The translations under genes and the position numbers were made by a program. 28,067 bases of DNA from an uncultured Collinsella sp. GTDB taxonomy: Bacteria; Actinomycetota; Coriobacteriia; Coriobacteriales; Coriobacteriaceae. Position 1 is the first letter of the stretch, and each line of letters begins with the position of its first letter. Under the pieces are notes generated by a model that did no database searches, had not been told where the DNA came from, and was given only the letters and a program-made list of their open reading frames with translations. Where the stretch lies: positions 1 through 28,067 of the forward strand of contig UQVD01000014.1 of assembly GCA_900544385.1 (NCBI GenBank), given 5' to 3'. This document shows positions 1-6,913 of the stretch, piece by piece.

Positions 1-48
1 TCTACACACTGCATATCGTCGGCAGCGTCAGATGTGTATAAGAGACAG
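1..48 (+). other. Illumina Nextera i5 adapter (sequencing artefact)
   Basis: Positions 1-7 are the end of the P5 flow-cell primer, 8-15 (ACTGCATA) is an 8-base index matching what I recall as Nextera i5 index 506, 16-29 is the Nextera read-1 tail TCGTCGGCAGCGTC, and 30-48 is the 19-bp Tn5 mosaic end. This is library adapter, not genome. The biological sequence starts at 49 and cuts the first gene. Confidence 0.98.
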
Positions 49-1028
49 CTGCAGAGCTTTTGCATCACTGTCTTGCCAAAATGCTTGGAAAGCATGTTCT
101 GGAACTCGGGCATCTTGCTGGCATCGGAGAGGAAAGCGGGCACCGTGGCGCCGTCCCAGTCGCCGCCGAGCGCGATGACGTCCTCGCCGCCCAGGTCGAG
201 CCAGTGCTCGATATGTGCCGCCAGCTGGTCGAAGGTGACGCCTGCGGCGGTCTTGTCGGTTGCGTCGTTGGAAAGGAACTCGCTGCAGTAGTTGAGGCCG
301 ACGATGCCACCCATGTCGCGAATGGTGCGGAACTGGTCGTCGGTGAGGTTGCGCTTAACGCCGCAAACTGCACGGGAGTTGGAGTGGCTGGCGACGAAGG
401 GGCGCGTGGCGTGGGCGACAACCTCGTCAAAGCACTCGTCGTTGAGGTGGGAGACATCGAGTACCATGCCGGCGTGCTCCATCTGCGTAAGTGCCTCGAT
501 GCCGGCGGCGGTGAGGCCGGCGTGGGTGTCGTGGCCGCTCGCGAGCGGCCCCTGCGCATTCCAGCTGAGTGACGACATAAGCACGCCCAAGCTCTTAAGC
601 ACTTCGATCAGCGCGGGGTCCTCGGCAAAGAACGTGGCGTTTTCGATGGTGTGGATGCAAGCGACCTTGCCGTCCTTGAGCGCGGGGCGAATGTCTGCGG
701 CGCTGCGCACGTTGACCATACGGTCGTGGTTGAGCATTGCCTGGCCGCTCATATGCGCCATGATCTGCGCCTGGAAGCGCGCGGCGTGGGCGGTGGGAAT
801 CTCGTCGGGGACAAACGTGGCGAAGCACTGTGCCCACGGCGTGTTGTCGATCTTTGCGAGCGAGATGGCACAGGCGTTACCCTCGATGAGGTCGAAATCT
901 TGCGGATGCGTTTCGTCGCCGGGGAAATAACCGTCGGTGCCGGCGGTAAAGCGCAGGTCGAGATCGAGCGTGGCCCAGCCGATTCGGTCGGCGGTGTCGC
1001 AGTGTAGGTCAAATACGGGATATGCCAT
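49..1028 (-). CDS. Membrane dipeptidase, peptidase family M19 (3' end missing)
   Basis: Zinc-dependent dipeptidase of the renal/membrane dipeptidase family, which cleaves dipeptides and in bacteria often accepts D-residues. The 326 visible codons carry the binuclear zinc ligands in family order: HCD (His9, Asp11), bridging Glu129 in HTIEN, His194 in DVSHL, His215 in SHSNSRA, and Asp290 in GGDWDG. The start is the ATG at 1026-1028, with GGAGGAA 5 bases upstream on the minus strand. No signal peptide is seen, so it is probably cytoplasmic. Family members are about 320-370 residues, so only a short C-terminal part is lost, removed by the adapter junction at 48/49 and not by mutation. It is divergent from the FKBP gene at 1149 and shares a 120-bp intergenic region with it. 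Confidence 0.93.
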
Positions 1029-1060
1029 GGTTCCTCCGGTTGCAGCGTTTCTTTGCAAAC

Positions 1061-1090
1061 TGTCATTGAATTGTATGACTAGGGTATAGT
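1061..1090 (+). promoter_or_regulatory. Possible promoter of the FKBP-ureE-like pair
   Basis: TATAGT at 1085-1090 is a good -10 match. The best-spaced -35 is a poor TGTCAT at 1061-1066 (18-bp spacer). A GC-rich hairpin (arms near 1109 and 1131) lies between it and the ribosome binding site at 1139-1143. Confidence 0.35.
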
Positions 1091-1148
1091 TAGCGCCATA
1101 TGTTCACGGCGGCCCGCGTTGTGCGCCGCCCTTATCACGGAGGTTACC

Positions 1149-1577
1149 ATGTCCAACCAGGGCAAGAAGGTCAAGACCCATTATCGCGGCACGCTCGATG
1201 ACGGCACGCAGTTCGATAGCTCCTACGATCGCGGCGAGCCGCTGGAGTTCACCTGCGGTGCCGGTCAGATGATCAAGGGCTTCGACGCCGCTGTTGTCGA
1301 CATGCAGGTGGGCGAGAAGAAGACCGTGCACATTCCTGCTGCCGATGCCTACGGCGAGCACAATCCCGAGATGGTTATTACCTTCCCGGCCGAACAGGTT
1401 CCCAACATCGAGCAGATCGAGAAGGGCATGAAGCTCTTCCTGTCCACGCCGAGCGGCATGCCCGTTCCCGCCGTGGTCATCGACGTAACGCCCGAGGCCG
1501 TGACGCTCGACGCCAACCACGAGCTGGCCGGTAAGGACCTCAACTTTGATATCGAGCTCGTCGAGGTCGAGGGTTAG
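1149..1577 (+). CDS. slyD: FKBP-type peptidyl-prolyl isomerase, SlyD-like
   Basis: Cytoplasmic prolyl cis-trans isomerase and chaperone, 142 residues. The order is the SlyD one: a split FKBP domain (opening GKKVKTHYRGTLDDGTQFDS, then GAGQMIKGFDAAV and the VGEKKTV strand), an inserted IF chaperone domain after AADAYGEHNPE, and a return to the FKBP core at the C-terminus (LAGKDLNFDIELVEV). The His-rich nickel-binding tail of E. coli SlyD is absent. The ATG at 1149 is chosen over upstream in-frame starts because GGAGG (1139-1143) sits 5 bases before it. The next gene follows after 3 bases, so the two are co-transcribed. SlyD helps nickel delivery in enterobacteria, and pairing with a UreE-like chaperone here fits nickel handling (inference). 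Confidence 0.92.
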   Translation: MSNQGKKVKTHYRGTLDDGTQFDSSYDRGEPLEFTCGAGQMIKGFDAAVVDMQVGEKKTVHIPAADAYGEHNPEMVITFPAEQVPNIEQIEKGMKLFLSTPSGMPVPAVVIDVTPEAVTLDANHELAGKDLNFDIELVEVEG

Positions 1578-1580
1578 AGT

Positions 1581-2159
1581 ATGCCTGAACGCTTGGTTTC
1601 GACGACATGCTTGGGAAATCTCAACGATCCGTCCTATGAACTCCTGCTTCGCCGGAAGCTGGGCGGCGTCTTTGAAGTTGACGAGCTGCTGCTCGATTGG
1701 GACCAGGTTGATGTATACGCGTTTGTGGGCGTGACGGAGCTGGGGCGCACGGTCGATGTTCGGCTGGATACTGCCGACGGCGGTCGTCTTGTCGACGGCG
1801 ACGTGCTCGCCGTCGACCGTTCGGGCGTGGTGCCCGTGGCGGTTGTCGTGCGCCTGCGCAGCGCCGAGGTTTATTTGGTCGAAGTTGACCGCATGGACCC
1901 GATTGCGCTCGCGCATGCGTGCTGGGAGATCGGCAATATGCATGCGCCGCTTTTTCGAGGCGATTCGGACGAGCATACCGTGCGCATGTATACGCCGGTG
2001 CAGCCTGTTTTGGGCCGCATGCTCCGGGGCGTCGAGGGCGTTCGGCTCTCGACGGTTACCCGTGAACTCGATTCGGACCGGCGCTTTGCGTCGAGTGCGG
2101 CGGATGCCGTTGTGAGTATGGCTCCAGACTTTACGATCGTAAAGAAGGCGCGCGGTTAA
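1581..2159 (+). CDS. ureE: UreE-like urease accessory / nickel metallochaperone
   Basis: 192-residue protein resembling UreE, the dimeric chaperone that brings nickel to urease. Visible UreE traits are the N-terminal CLGNLND motif (residues 10-16), a barrel domain with LVDGDVLAVD (70-79), and a C-terminal domain starting ALAHACWEIGNMHAPLF, where His121 occupies the GNRH metal-binding position, followed by a VLGRMLRGVEGV helix. There is no His-rich tail. It starts 3 bases after the FKBP stop with GAGGG upstream, so it is part of the same operon, which ends at the hairpin at 2174. No urease structural genes or other accessory genes are in the window. It may serve urease elsewhere, or another nickel or metal enzyme. 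Confidence 0.75.
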   Translation: MPERLVSTTCLGNLNDPSYELLLRRKLGGVFEVDELLLDWDQVDVYAFVGVTELGRTVDVRLDTADGGRLVDGDVLAVDRSGVVPVAVVVRLRSAEVYLVEVDRMDPIALAHACWEIGNMHAPLFRGDSDEHTVRMYTPVQPVLGRMLRGVEGVRLSTVTRELDSDRRFASSAADAVVSMAPDFTIVKKARG

Positions 2160-2173
2160 CGTGCGTATAAGTA

Positions 2174-2214
2174 AGACGGACTTTGAGAGGCAACTATTCA
2201 AAGTCCGTCTTTCT
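2174..2214 (+). terminator. Intrinsic terminator after the ureE-like gene
   Basis: A perfect 13-bp inverted repeat (AGACGGACTTTGA at 2174-2186 with its complement at 2198-2210) around an 11-base loop, followed by a T-rich run. Confidence 0.85.
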
Positions 2215-2242
2215 GTTGATGAGATGCTGTGGGGGAAAGCAT

Positions 2243-3040
2243 ATGGGTCTTGAAGGAATCAAGCTGATTGCATGCGATTTGGACGGCACGTTGCTGCATC
2301 CGGGGGAGCGCGAGCCGCGTTCCGAGGCCTTTGAACTCATCGATGAACTGCATCGTCGCGGTATCGTGTTTATGCCGGCGAGCGGCCGTCAATATGCGAG
2401 CTTGCACTACCTGTTTGCCCCGGTGGCCGATGAGCTCGCCTATGTATGCGAAAACGGAGCCCTGGTGATGAGCGGGGGGCGTGCCGTTGTCAAGCGTTCC
2501 ATGGAGCGTAGCCTTGCTATGGATATCGCGAATGCCGTGGTTGCGTATCCCCATGCCGACGTGACCCTTTCGTGTGAGGGACACCTCTACACCATGAGCG
2601 GCAACGATGCGTTCGTCGACCATTTGCGCTATGAGGTCCACTGCGATGTGGCGGTGGTCGACCGCCCCGAGGATATCGAAGAGGACGTCATTAAGATTGC
2701 CTTCCAGACGCCCGAGGTGAATCAGCCGGCGGCCCTGGAGTATTTCGAGCGCCTCTTTAGCGACCGTGTTGACGTGATGACGTCGGGAACCGAATGGACG
2801 GACTTTATCGGTTTTGGTTCGGGCAAGGGCTCCGCGCTTGCCGATTACGGTCGCGCCCTGGGTATTTCGCCCGATGAGATGATGGCGTTTGGCGATAACG
2901 AAAACGACCGCGACATGCTCAACGTCGTGGGCCATCCCTATCTGATGGAGAGCTGCAACCCCTCTATGCGTGGCATTAACGACCGCGTCCGCTACGTGCG
3001 CACGGTCGAAGAGGAATTGCATCGCCTGCTCGCTGAGTAG
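2243..3040 (+). CDS. Cof-type HAD-superfamily phosphatase
   Basis: 265-residue cytoplasmic HAD hydrolase of the Cof subfamily IIB, which dephosphorylates sugar phosphates, nucleotides or flavin intermediates. Substrate cannot be read from sequence. Motif I is CDLDGTLL near the N-terminus (nucleophile Asp), motif II is the Ser in MPASGRQ, the Lys is in GSGKGSAL, and motif IV is FGDNENDRDML. The length fits the family. The ATG at 2243 is used because GGGGGA lies 6 bases upstream and the region before it is the terminator of the previous operon. A similar but distinct gene is truncated at the right end of the contig. Confidence 0.9.
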   Translation: MGLEGIKLIACDLDGTLLHPGEREPRSEAFELIDELHRRGIVFMPASGRQYASLHYLFAPVADELAYVCENGALVMSGGRAVVKRSMERSLAMDIANAVVAYPHADVTLSCEGHLYTMSGNDAFVDHLRYEVHCDVAVVDRPEDIEEDVIKIAFQTPEVNQPAALEYFERLFSDRVDVMTSGTEWTDFIGFGSGKGSALADYGRALGISPDEMMAFGDNENDRDMLNVVGHPYLMESCNPSMRGINDRVRYVRTVEEELHRLLAE

Positions 3041-3046
3041 ATATTT

Positions 3047-3111
3047 GGGACATGCCTAGAAATCTATTTTTTGCTGCAAAGCGCGGAAAGGTGGATTTTA
3101 AGGCATGTCCC
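3047..3111. repeat. Long imperfect palindrome between HAD and fur genes
   Basis: GGGACATGCCT (3047-3057) is repeated inverted at 3101-3111, and the inner flanks also match (roughly AGAAATCTA against TAAAATCCA), giving about 25-30 pairable bases per arm. It lies between the convergent ends of the HAD gene (plus) and the fur-like gene (minus), so a terminator role is possible, but there is no T-run at either end. Confidence 0.6.
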
Positions 3112-3117
3112 GAACAT

Positions 3118-3498
3118 CTACCGGCAGTCGGGGCAGAGACCCTCGAAGATGGTGTAGTGCGACGTGAGGTGCCAGCCGATTTGCTCGGACGCCTTGGCGT
3201 CGAGCTGGGCATCGAAGGGGAGCGGTACGTCGATGACGCGGCTGCACGAGGTGCAGATGATATGCGCATGCGGCTCGATCGTGCGATCGAAGCGGCTGCC
3301 GCCCGGCGTCTTGATGGAGAGGATTTCGCCTGCGTCGGCCAAGAGATTGAGATTGCGGTAGACCGTACCGCGGCTGATTTTGTCATCCTGCGCGCGCACG
3401 ACGTTGTAGATTTCGTCGGCGGTGGGATGGTTATAGCTTTGGCGCACGGCGTCAAGAACCAGCTTTCGCTGCCTGGTATTCCTTCTTTGCACCGCCAT
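3118..3498 (-). CDS. Fur-family metal/peroxide-responsive regulator
   Basis: 126-residue Fur/PerR/Zur-type repressor. The N-terminal winged helix shows RNTRQRKLVLDAV, HPTADEIYNVV and SRGTVYRNLNLLADAGEI; the C-terminal dimerisation part carries HAHIICTSC and terminal CPDC, the two CxxC pairs of the structural zinc site. Which metal or stress it senses cannot be decided; the short length and CxxC pairs fit PerR or Fur equally. The start is the ATG at 3496-3498. The last gene of the minus-strand cluster, it probably has its own promoter (3535-3563) because the upstream gene ends within that region. Confidence 0.9.
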   Translation of the reverse strand: MAVQRRNTRQRKLVLDAVRQSYNHPTADEIYNVVRAQDDKISRGTVYRNLNLLADAGEILSIKTPGGSRFDRTIEPHAHIICTSCSRVIDVPLPFDAQLDAKASEQIGWHLTSHYTIFEGLCPDCR

Positions 3499-3534
3499 GC
3501 GCCTCGCCTCTTTTCTATTAACGGTCGTAGGTAA

Positions 3535-3563
3535 ATGATACCGTATTTAGCACACAATACTAA
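3535..3563 (-). promoter_or_regulatory. Putative fur-like gene promoter with overlapping dyad
   Basis: On the minus strand TATCAT (3535-3540) can act as -10 with a weak TTAGTA -35 (3558-3563) at 17 bp. The -35 lies in an imperfect dyad, TTAG-N9-CTAA (3547-3563), a plausible autoregulatory operator. The dyad overlaps the stop codon of the upstream acylphosphatase-like gene. Confidence 0.4.
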
Positions 3564-3970
3564 TAATGAGGACTGAAACCGTCTTCATTGACAAGTGGGG
3601 CTCGGGCCTGGGCGTCTACGAGGCGAAAACGCGTTCCCATGCGCTCGTAGGAGGCATGAAGCGCCTCGAGATGAGATAGGACGTTTGCCGGAGCTCCCTG
3701 TATCTCCATCTCGACTGAGCCGTCTTCCATGTTACGCACCCAGCCGGTGAGTGCGCGTGCCTGTGCGAGGTTGGTGTTGGTAAAGCGAAAACCAACGCCT
3801 TGGACTTGCCCCGCCCAGCGCAGGAAATAGCGCAGGGGAGTGTCTTGAGTGGCCTCGTCGCTTGCGAGTACGGTAAGCCTGCGGCGCAGCTCGAGCTCGA
3901 CGTTTGATGGTTTTTGAGGCTCTCGACTGCCGCCGGTGACGCTGGAGAAGAACGTATCGAAGAGGCCCAT
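3560..3970 (-). CDS. Acylphosphatase-like protein with N-terminal extension
   Basis: 136 residues. The C-terminal 90 residues are an acylphosphatase domain: AGQVQGVGFRFTNTNLA supplies the phosphate-binding loop and catalytic Arg, and LTGWVRNMEDGSVEMEIQG the catalytic Asn. The enzyme hydrolyses the carboxyl-phosphate bond of acyl phosphates. About 45 extra residues precede the domain (start MGLFDTFFSSVTGG, then a charged stretch); classical acylphosphatases are about 90-100 residues. The ATG at 3968-3970 follows the oxidoreductase stop by 2 bases, so translation is probably coupled. Confidence 0.85.
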   Translation of the reverse strand: MGLFDTFFSSVTGGSREPQKPSNVELELRRRLTVLASDEATQDTPLRYFLRWAGQVQGVGFRFTNTNLAQARALTGWVRNMEDGSVEMEIQGAPANVLSHLEALHASYERMGTRFRLVDAQARAPLVNEDGFSPHY

Positions 3971-3972
3971 CG

Positions 3973-5079
3973 CTATGCCTGCTTGCCTGCGTCGGCCGGG
4001 AAGGTAATGCCGGCCTGCTGGCGCACGGCATCCATGATGCGCAGTGAGACGAGCGTGACATCGCGGTAGTGGCCAAGCTCGTGACGTCCCGCCGGGGTCT
4101 CCCAAATCTCTTCCTTGACGTTATCGATGCCGCCGATGGCGGTGATAAAGTCTGCGAGTTCGTATTCCATAGTGTTGCTCGATTTGGGCAGGTCGAGCAC
4201 GCGGCCGTTGTCGCCCTGTTCGCGCGGTGCCTCGGTCGCCGAGCCGCGTACGACTTCGCCGCGATAGTCGATGCGGACGTTGCGGGGCGTGGACAGATGG
4301 TCAATCTGGATAGTGCCGTGCTCGCCTTCGATCTGCGAGGGCAGCAGGTCATTCGTAATTTTGGAGTGCGCGAGCTCGACGGAGATGCGGCCTCCGCCAT
4401 AGCTGGCGAGGATGGAACCGCAGCCGTCGATGGGGCCGTGCGTGAGCTGTCGCGTGGTGGGGTCGAGCAGAGTAGTCATGCTCGTAAGGCCGGAAGGCAT
4501 GCCGAAAATCTCGACCATGGGCTCGACGGCGTAGACGCCAATGTCCATGAGGGAACCCGATGCCATATTGCAGTCGAAGATATTGGTGGCGCGTCCCGCG
4601 AGAATCTCGTTGTAGCGCGAGGAATACTTGCCAAAGCGCAATGAGGCGCGGCGGATGGGGCCGATCTCGCCCAGGGCGTCCTCGATGGCGTGGAAGGCGG
4701 GATCGTGGAGGGGACGCATGGCCTCGAGGGCCACGACACCTGCTGCCTCGGCAGCGCGGAAGACTTCCAGCGCCTGCGCTTCGGTGGCGCAGAAGGGTTT
4801 CTCGACGATGACGTGCTTGCCACCGGCGATGCAGGCAAGGGCCTGCTCGTAGTGAAGTGCGTTAGGGCTGCCGATATAGACGGCGTCGACGTCGACGGCG
4901 GACGCAAGCTCGTCAAGTGCGGTGAAGTTACGTTCGCCGCCGTGTTCGGCGGTAAAGGCAGTACCGCGATTGGCGTCGCGTGAAAGCGTGCCCACAAACG
5001 CGGCTTGGTCGTTGGCGTTGACGACTTGGATAAAGTCGTCGGTAATCATGGATGTGCCGATGGTCGCGATGCGCAGCAT
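3973..5079 (-). CDS. Gfo/Idh/MocA-family NAD(P)-dependent oxidoreductase
   Basis: 368-residue cytoplasmic dehydrogenase-like protein. The Rossmann part begins MLRIATIGTSMIT, a variant of the usual G-x-G-x-x-A loop, and continues through YIGSPNALHYEQA to the family hallmark VIVEKPF, whose Lys is the usual catalytic and cofactor-binding residue. The C-terminal half has MDIGVYAVEP. Members act on sugars, cyclitols and related polyols; substrate is unknown. The ATG at 5079 is preceded by a GGGGG stretch. It is cotranscribed with the acylphosphatase-like gene. A second family member lies at 12335-13354. Confidence 0.9.
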   Translation of the reverse strand: MLRIATIGTSMITDDFIQVVNANDQAAFVGTLSRDANRGTAFTAEHGGERNFTALDELASAVDVDAVYIGSPNALHYEQALACIAGGKHVIVEKPFCATEAQALEVFRAAEAAGVVALEAMRPLHDPAFHAIEDALGEIGPIRRASLRFGKYSSRYNEILAGRATNIFDCNMASGSLMDIGVYAVEPMVEIFGMPSGLTSMTTLLDPTTRQLTHGPIDGCGSILASYGGGRISVELAHSKITNDLLPSQIEGEHGTIQIDHLSTPRNVRIDYRGEVVRGSATEAPREQGDNGRVLDLPKSSNTMEYELADFITAIGGIDNVKEEIWETPAGRHELGHYRDVTLVSLRIMDAVRQQAGITFPADAGKQA

Positions 5080-5152
5080 ACGTCCCCCTTGCGTTGTTTG
5101 GTCTACAGGATGAGTGTAGCGCGTGGGGATATAAAGCTGCGCGAAAACGCTA

Positions 5153-5638
5153 TTACAGGTCGCTCTCGTTAAAGCCGGTGTCGATATCGAGGTTGCTGCC
5201 GTCGGCTGCCGTGGTGGCGAGCTCATCGCAGCGCTCGTTGAGCTCGTGGCCGGCATGTCCCTTAACCCAGATGAACTCCACCTTGTGCTTGCTTTTGGCG
5301 GCAAGCAGGCGCTCCCACAGGTCGCGGTTCTTGACGGGCTGCTTGTTGGCAGTTTTCCACCCGCGCTTTTTCCAGCCGTCGATCCAGTGTTTATTGAAAG
5401 CGTTGACGACGTACTGCGAATCGGAATGGACCTCGACCTCGCAGGGGCGGTTAAGCGCCTCGAGCGCCACGATGACCGCCATGAGCTCCATGCGGTTGTT
5501 GGTGGTCTTGGCGTAGCCGCGCGAAAGCTCGGAGGTGAAGGTCTTGCCGGCGGGGTTGGTGTATTTGAGCACGGCGCCGTAGCCGCCGCGTCCCGGATTT
5601 GATCGGGCCGAGCCGTCGGTGTAGATGATGACCTTCAC
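5153..5638 (-). CDS. rnhA: Ribonuclease HI
   Basis: 161-residue endonuclease that degrades the RNA strand of RNA-DNA hybrids. All active-site residues are visible: Asp8 (YTDGSA), Glu51 (NRMEL), Asp73 (HSDSQYV), His128 (KGHAGH) and Asp138 (NERCDEL). The length matches the single-domain bacterial type. Start is GTG at 5636-5638 with AAAGGAA upstream. An out-of-frame ATG overlaps it (ATGTGA), making a one-codon ORF on top of the start; this may lower initiation or be chance. Confidence 0.95.
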   Translation of the reverse strand: MKVIIYTDGSARSNPGRGGYGAVLKYTNPAGKTFTSELSRGYAKTTNNRMELMAVIVALEALNRPCEVEVHSDSQYVVNAFNKHWIDGWKKRGWKTANKQPVKNRDLWERLLAAKSKHKVEFIWVKGHAGHELNERCDELATTAADGSNLDIDTGFNESDL

Positions 5639-5701
5639 ATGGTTCCTTTCGTTGGGTACGTTTCGTGTGAGTGACCATTGTAGCGCCGCGTTCGCCGAGG
5701 G

Positions 5702-6640
5702 CTAGCAATCTACCATATCTACCCTGTCCTCAGATGGCTGGTTTTCTTGGATGATGCGGTCGAGCTCGTCGAGGTATTGCTGCAACAGGGGAGAGGGCTT
5801 GCGTTCATCGTGCATGATATAGCCTACGTGCATCGTTGGGGCGTCTGCTAACGGGATCGATGCCATACCCCATTGCATTTCATTGGAGAGGACACCGGTC
5901 GACAGGGTGTAACCGTTCGACGTGATAAGTAAGTTAGTAAGTGTTCCGCGGTCCGAGATTCGTATGTTGCGGTCGCAAGGGATATAGCTAAAAGGTTCCT
6001 CGGCGTAATAGAAGGAGTTTGAGGTTCCCTGCTCAAAGCTGTAGCGCGTATAGGGTGTGAGGTCGGCAAGGGACAGCTGCGGGCGGCGGGCAAGCGGGTG
6101 GCGCTCGCTAACGAAGACGTGGACCGTCGCGTCGAATAGGGGATGGAAGCTCGCGCGCGCATCGGCAAAAGCCTTCTGCAGAACACGGGCGTTAAAGTCA
6201 TCCAGATACAGAATGCCGATATCGCTGCGAAACGCGCGGACGTCATCGATGATCTGCGATGTGGTAGTCTCGCGCATGATGAACTCGAACTTGCTGTCGC
6301 GGCAGCGCTCGACCACGTTGACAAAGGCCTCGACCGAAAAGGCGTAGTGCTGGGCGGAAATGGCGAGGCGGGCTTGCGGGGTGCCGCCGTCCTCGTAGCG
6401 CGCCTCGAGCATATCGGCCTGCTCTACGACCTGGCGCGCATAGCCCAAAAGCTCGGTGCCGTCGTTGGTGAGCGTGACGCCGCGGCTGGAGCGCGTAAAG
6501 ATCTCCAGGTGGAGCTCCTGTTCCAGGCTTTTGACGGCGTTTGAGATGTTGGACTGAGCGGTATAGAGGCGCTGAGCTGCGGCATTGATTGAGCCGGACT
6601 CTGCTACGGCGATCAGGAAACGAAGCTGCTGGAGGGTCAT
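5702..6640 (-). CDS. LysR-type transcriptional regulator, likely controls metY
   Basis: 312-residue LysR regulator. The N-terminal winged helix-turn-helix is MTLQQLRFLIAVAESGSINA to about residue 60 (LEIFTRSSRGVTLTNDG); the rest is the periplasmic-binding-protein-like effector domain. I place the start at the ATG at 6640 and not at 6649, because AAAGG (6650-6654) abuts the upstream ATG but is 9 bases from the inner one. It is divergent from the metY-like gene, and an ATC-N9-GAT box lies between them, so it probably regulates metY and itself according to sulfur amino acid status (inference). Confidence 0.9.
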   Translation of the reverse strand: MTLQQLRFLIAVAESGSINAAAQRLYTAQSNISNAVKSLEQELHLEIFTRSSRGVTLTNDGTELLGYARQVVEQADMLEARYEDGGTPQARLAISAQHYAFSVEAFVNVVERCRDSKFEFIMRETTTSQIIDDVRAFRSDIGILYLDDFNARVLQKAFADARASFHPLFDATVHVFVSERHPLARRPQLSLADLTPYTRYSFEQGTSNSFYYAEEPFSYIPCDRNIRISDRGTLTNLLITSNGYTLSTGVLSNEMQWGMASIPLADAPTMHVGYIMHDERKPSPLLQQYLDELDRIIQENQPSEDRVDMVDC

Positions 6641-6659
6641 CGGCGCCATCCTTTCGAGT

Positions 6660-6680
6660 GTTATCTATATAACCGATAAC
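6660..6680. promoter_or_regulatory. LysR-type operator (ATC-N9-GAT)
   Basis: GTTATC (6660-6665) and GATAAC (6675-6680) form a perfect 6-bp dyad with a 9-base centre, the ATC-N9-GAT/T-N11-A architecture of LysR-family sites. It lies 20 bp upstream of the metY -35 and 20 bp upstream of the LysR start. Confidence 0.65.
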
Positions 6681-6700
6681 AGGTTAGCGCTTTTAAGTGA

Positions 6701-6729
6701 TTGACCGAGGGAAACAATGCTCGTACTAT
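6701..6729 (+). promoter_or_regulatory. Sigma-70 promoter of the metY leader
   Basis: TTGACC (6701-6706) and TACTAT (6724-6729) at 17-bp spacing. Transcription should start near 6736, giving an untranslated leader of about 178 bases before metY. Confidence 0.75.
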
Positions 6730-6746
6730 TCAAAACACACAAAGGC

Positions 6747-6858
6747 GGTAGGTAATTAAACCGACCACGGAACCGGGATGCGAAAGGAGGCCCGCATATG
6801 AATTGCTTACCAAGACGAATGCCGGGCTCCTGTTTGCGCCCGTCGGCGTGATCAGGAG
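6747..6858 (+). promoter_or_regulatory. Structured metY leader with alternative pairings
   Basis: Stem A: 6747-6757 with 6801-6811, 11 pairs including two G-U. Inside it stem B: ATGCG (6778-6782) with CGCAT (6793-6797), whose 10-base loop shows AAAGGAGG, the ribosome binding site of the leader peptide. Stem C: CTCCTG (6827-6832) with CAGGAG (6853-6858). The same CTCCT can instead pair with the loop AGGAG or with the metY ribosome binding site at 6902-6907. No T-run follows, so control, if any, would act on translation. It does not resemble a riboswitch class I recognise. Confidence 0.5.
6798..6851 (+). CDS. Putative 17-residue regulatory leader peptide of metY
   Basis: Short ORF MNCLPRRMPGSCLRPSA with a near-ideal ribosome binding site, AAAGGAGG (6783-6790), 7 bases before its ATG. 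It has two Cys, two Met and three Arg codons and ends 62 bases before the metY start. Its start codon follows stem B directly and lies inside stem A, and its stop lies in the loop of stem C, so a ribosome translating or pausing here would change the fold of the leader. Upstream ORFs with Cys codons are known controllers of sulfur genes in actinobacteria. Expression is not proven. Confidence 0.55.
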   Translation: MNCLPRRMPGSCLRPSA

Positions 6859-6913
6859 ACAGCAACTTACTTCTCTCTAATTTATTTACTTTTGTTCGAT
6901 CAAGGAGATCATC

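Noticed and set aside
6741..6860. SAM-family riboswitch upstream of metY
   Set aside because: I could not find the conserved core of any SAM riboswitch class I know; the leader-peptide layout explains the region better.
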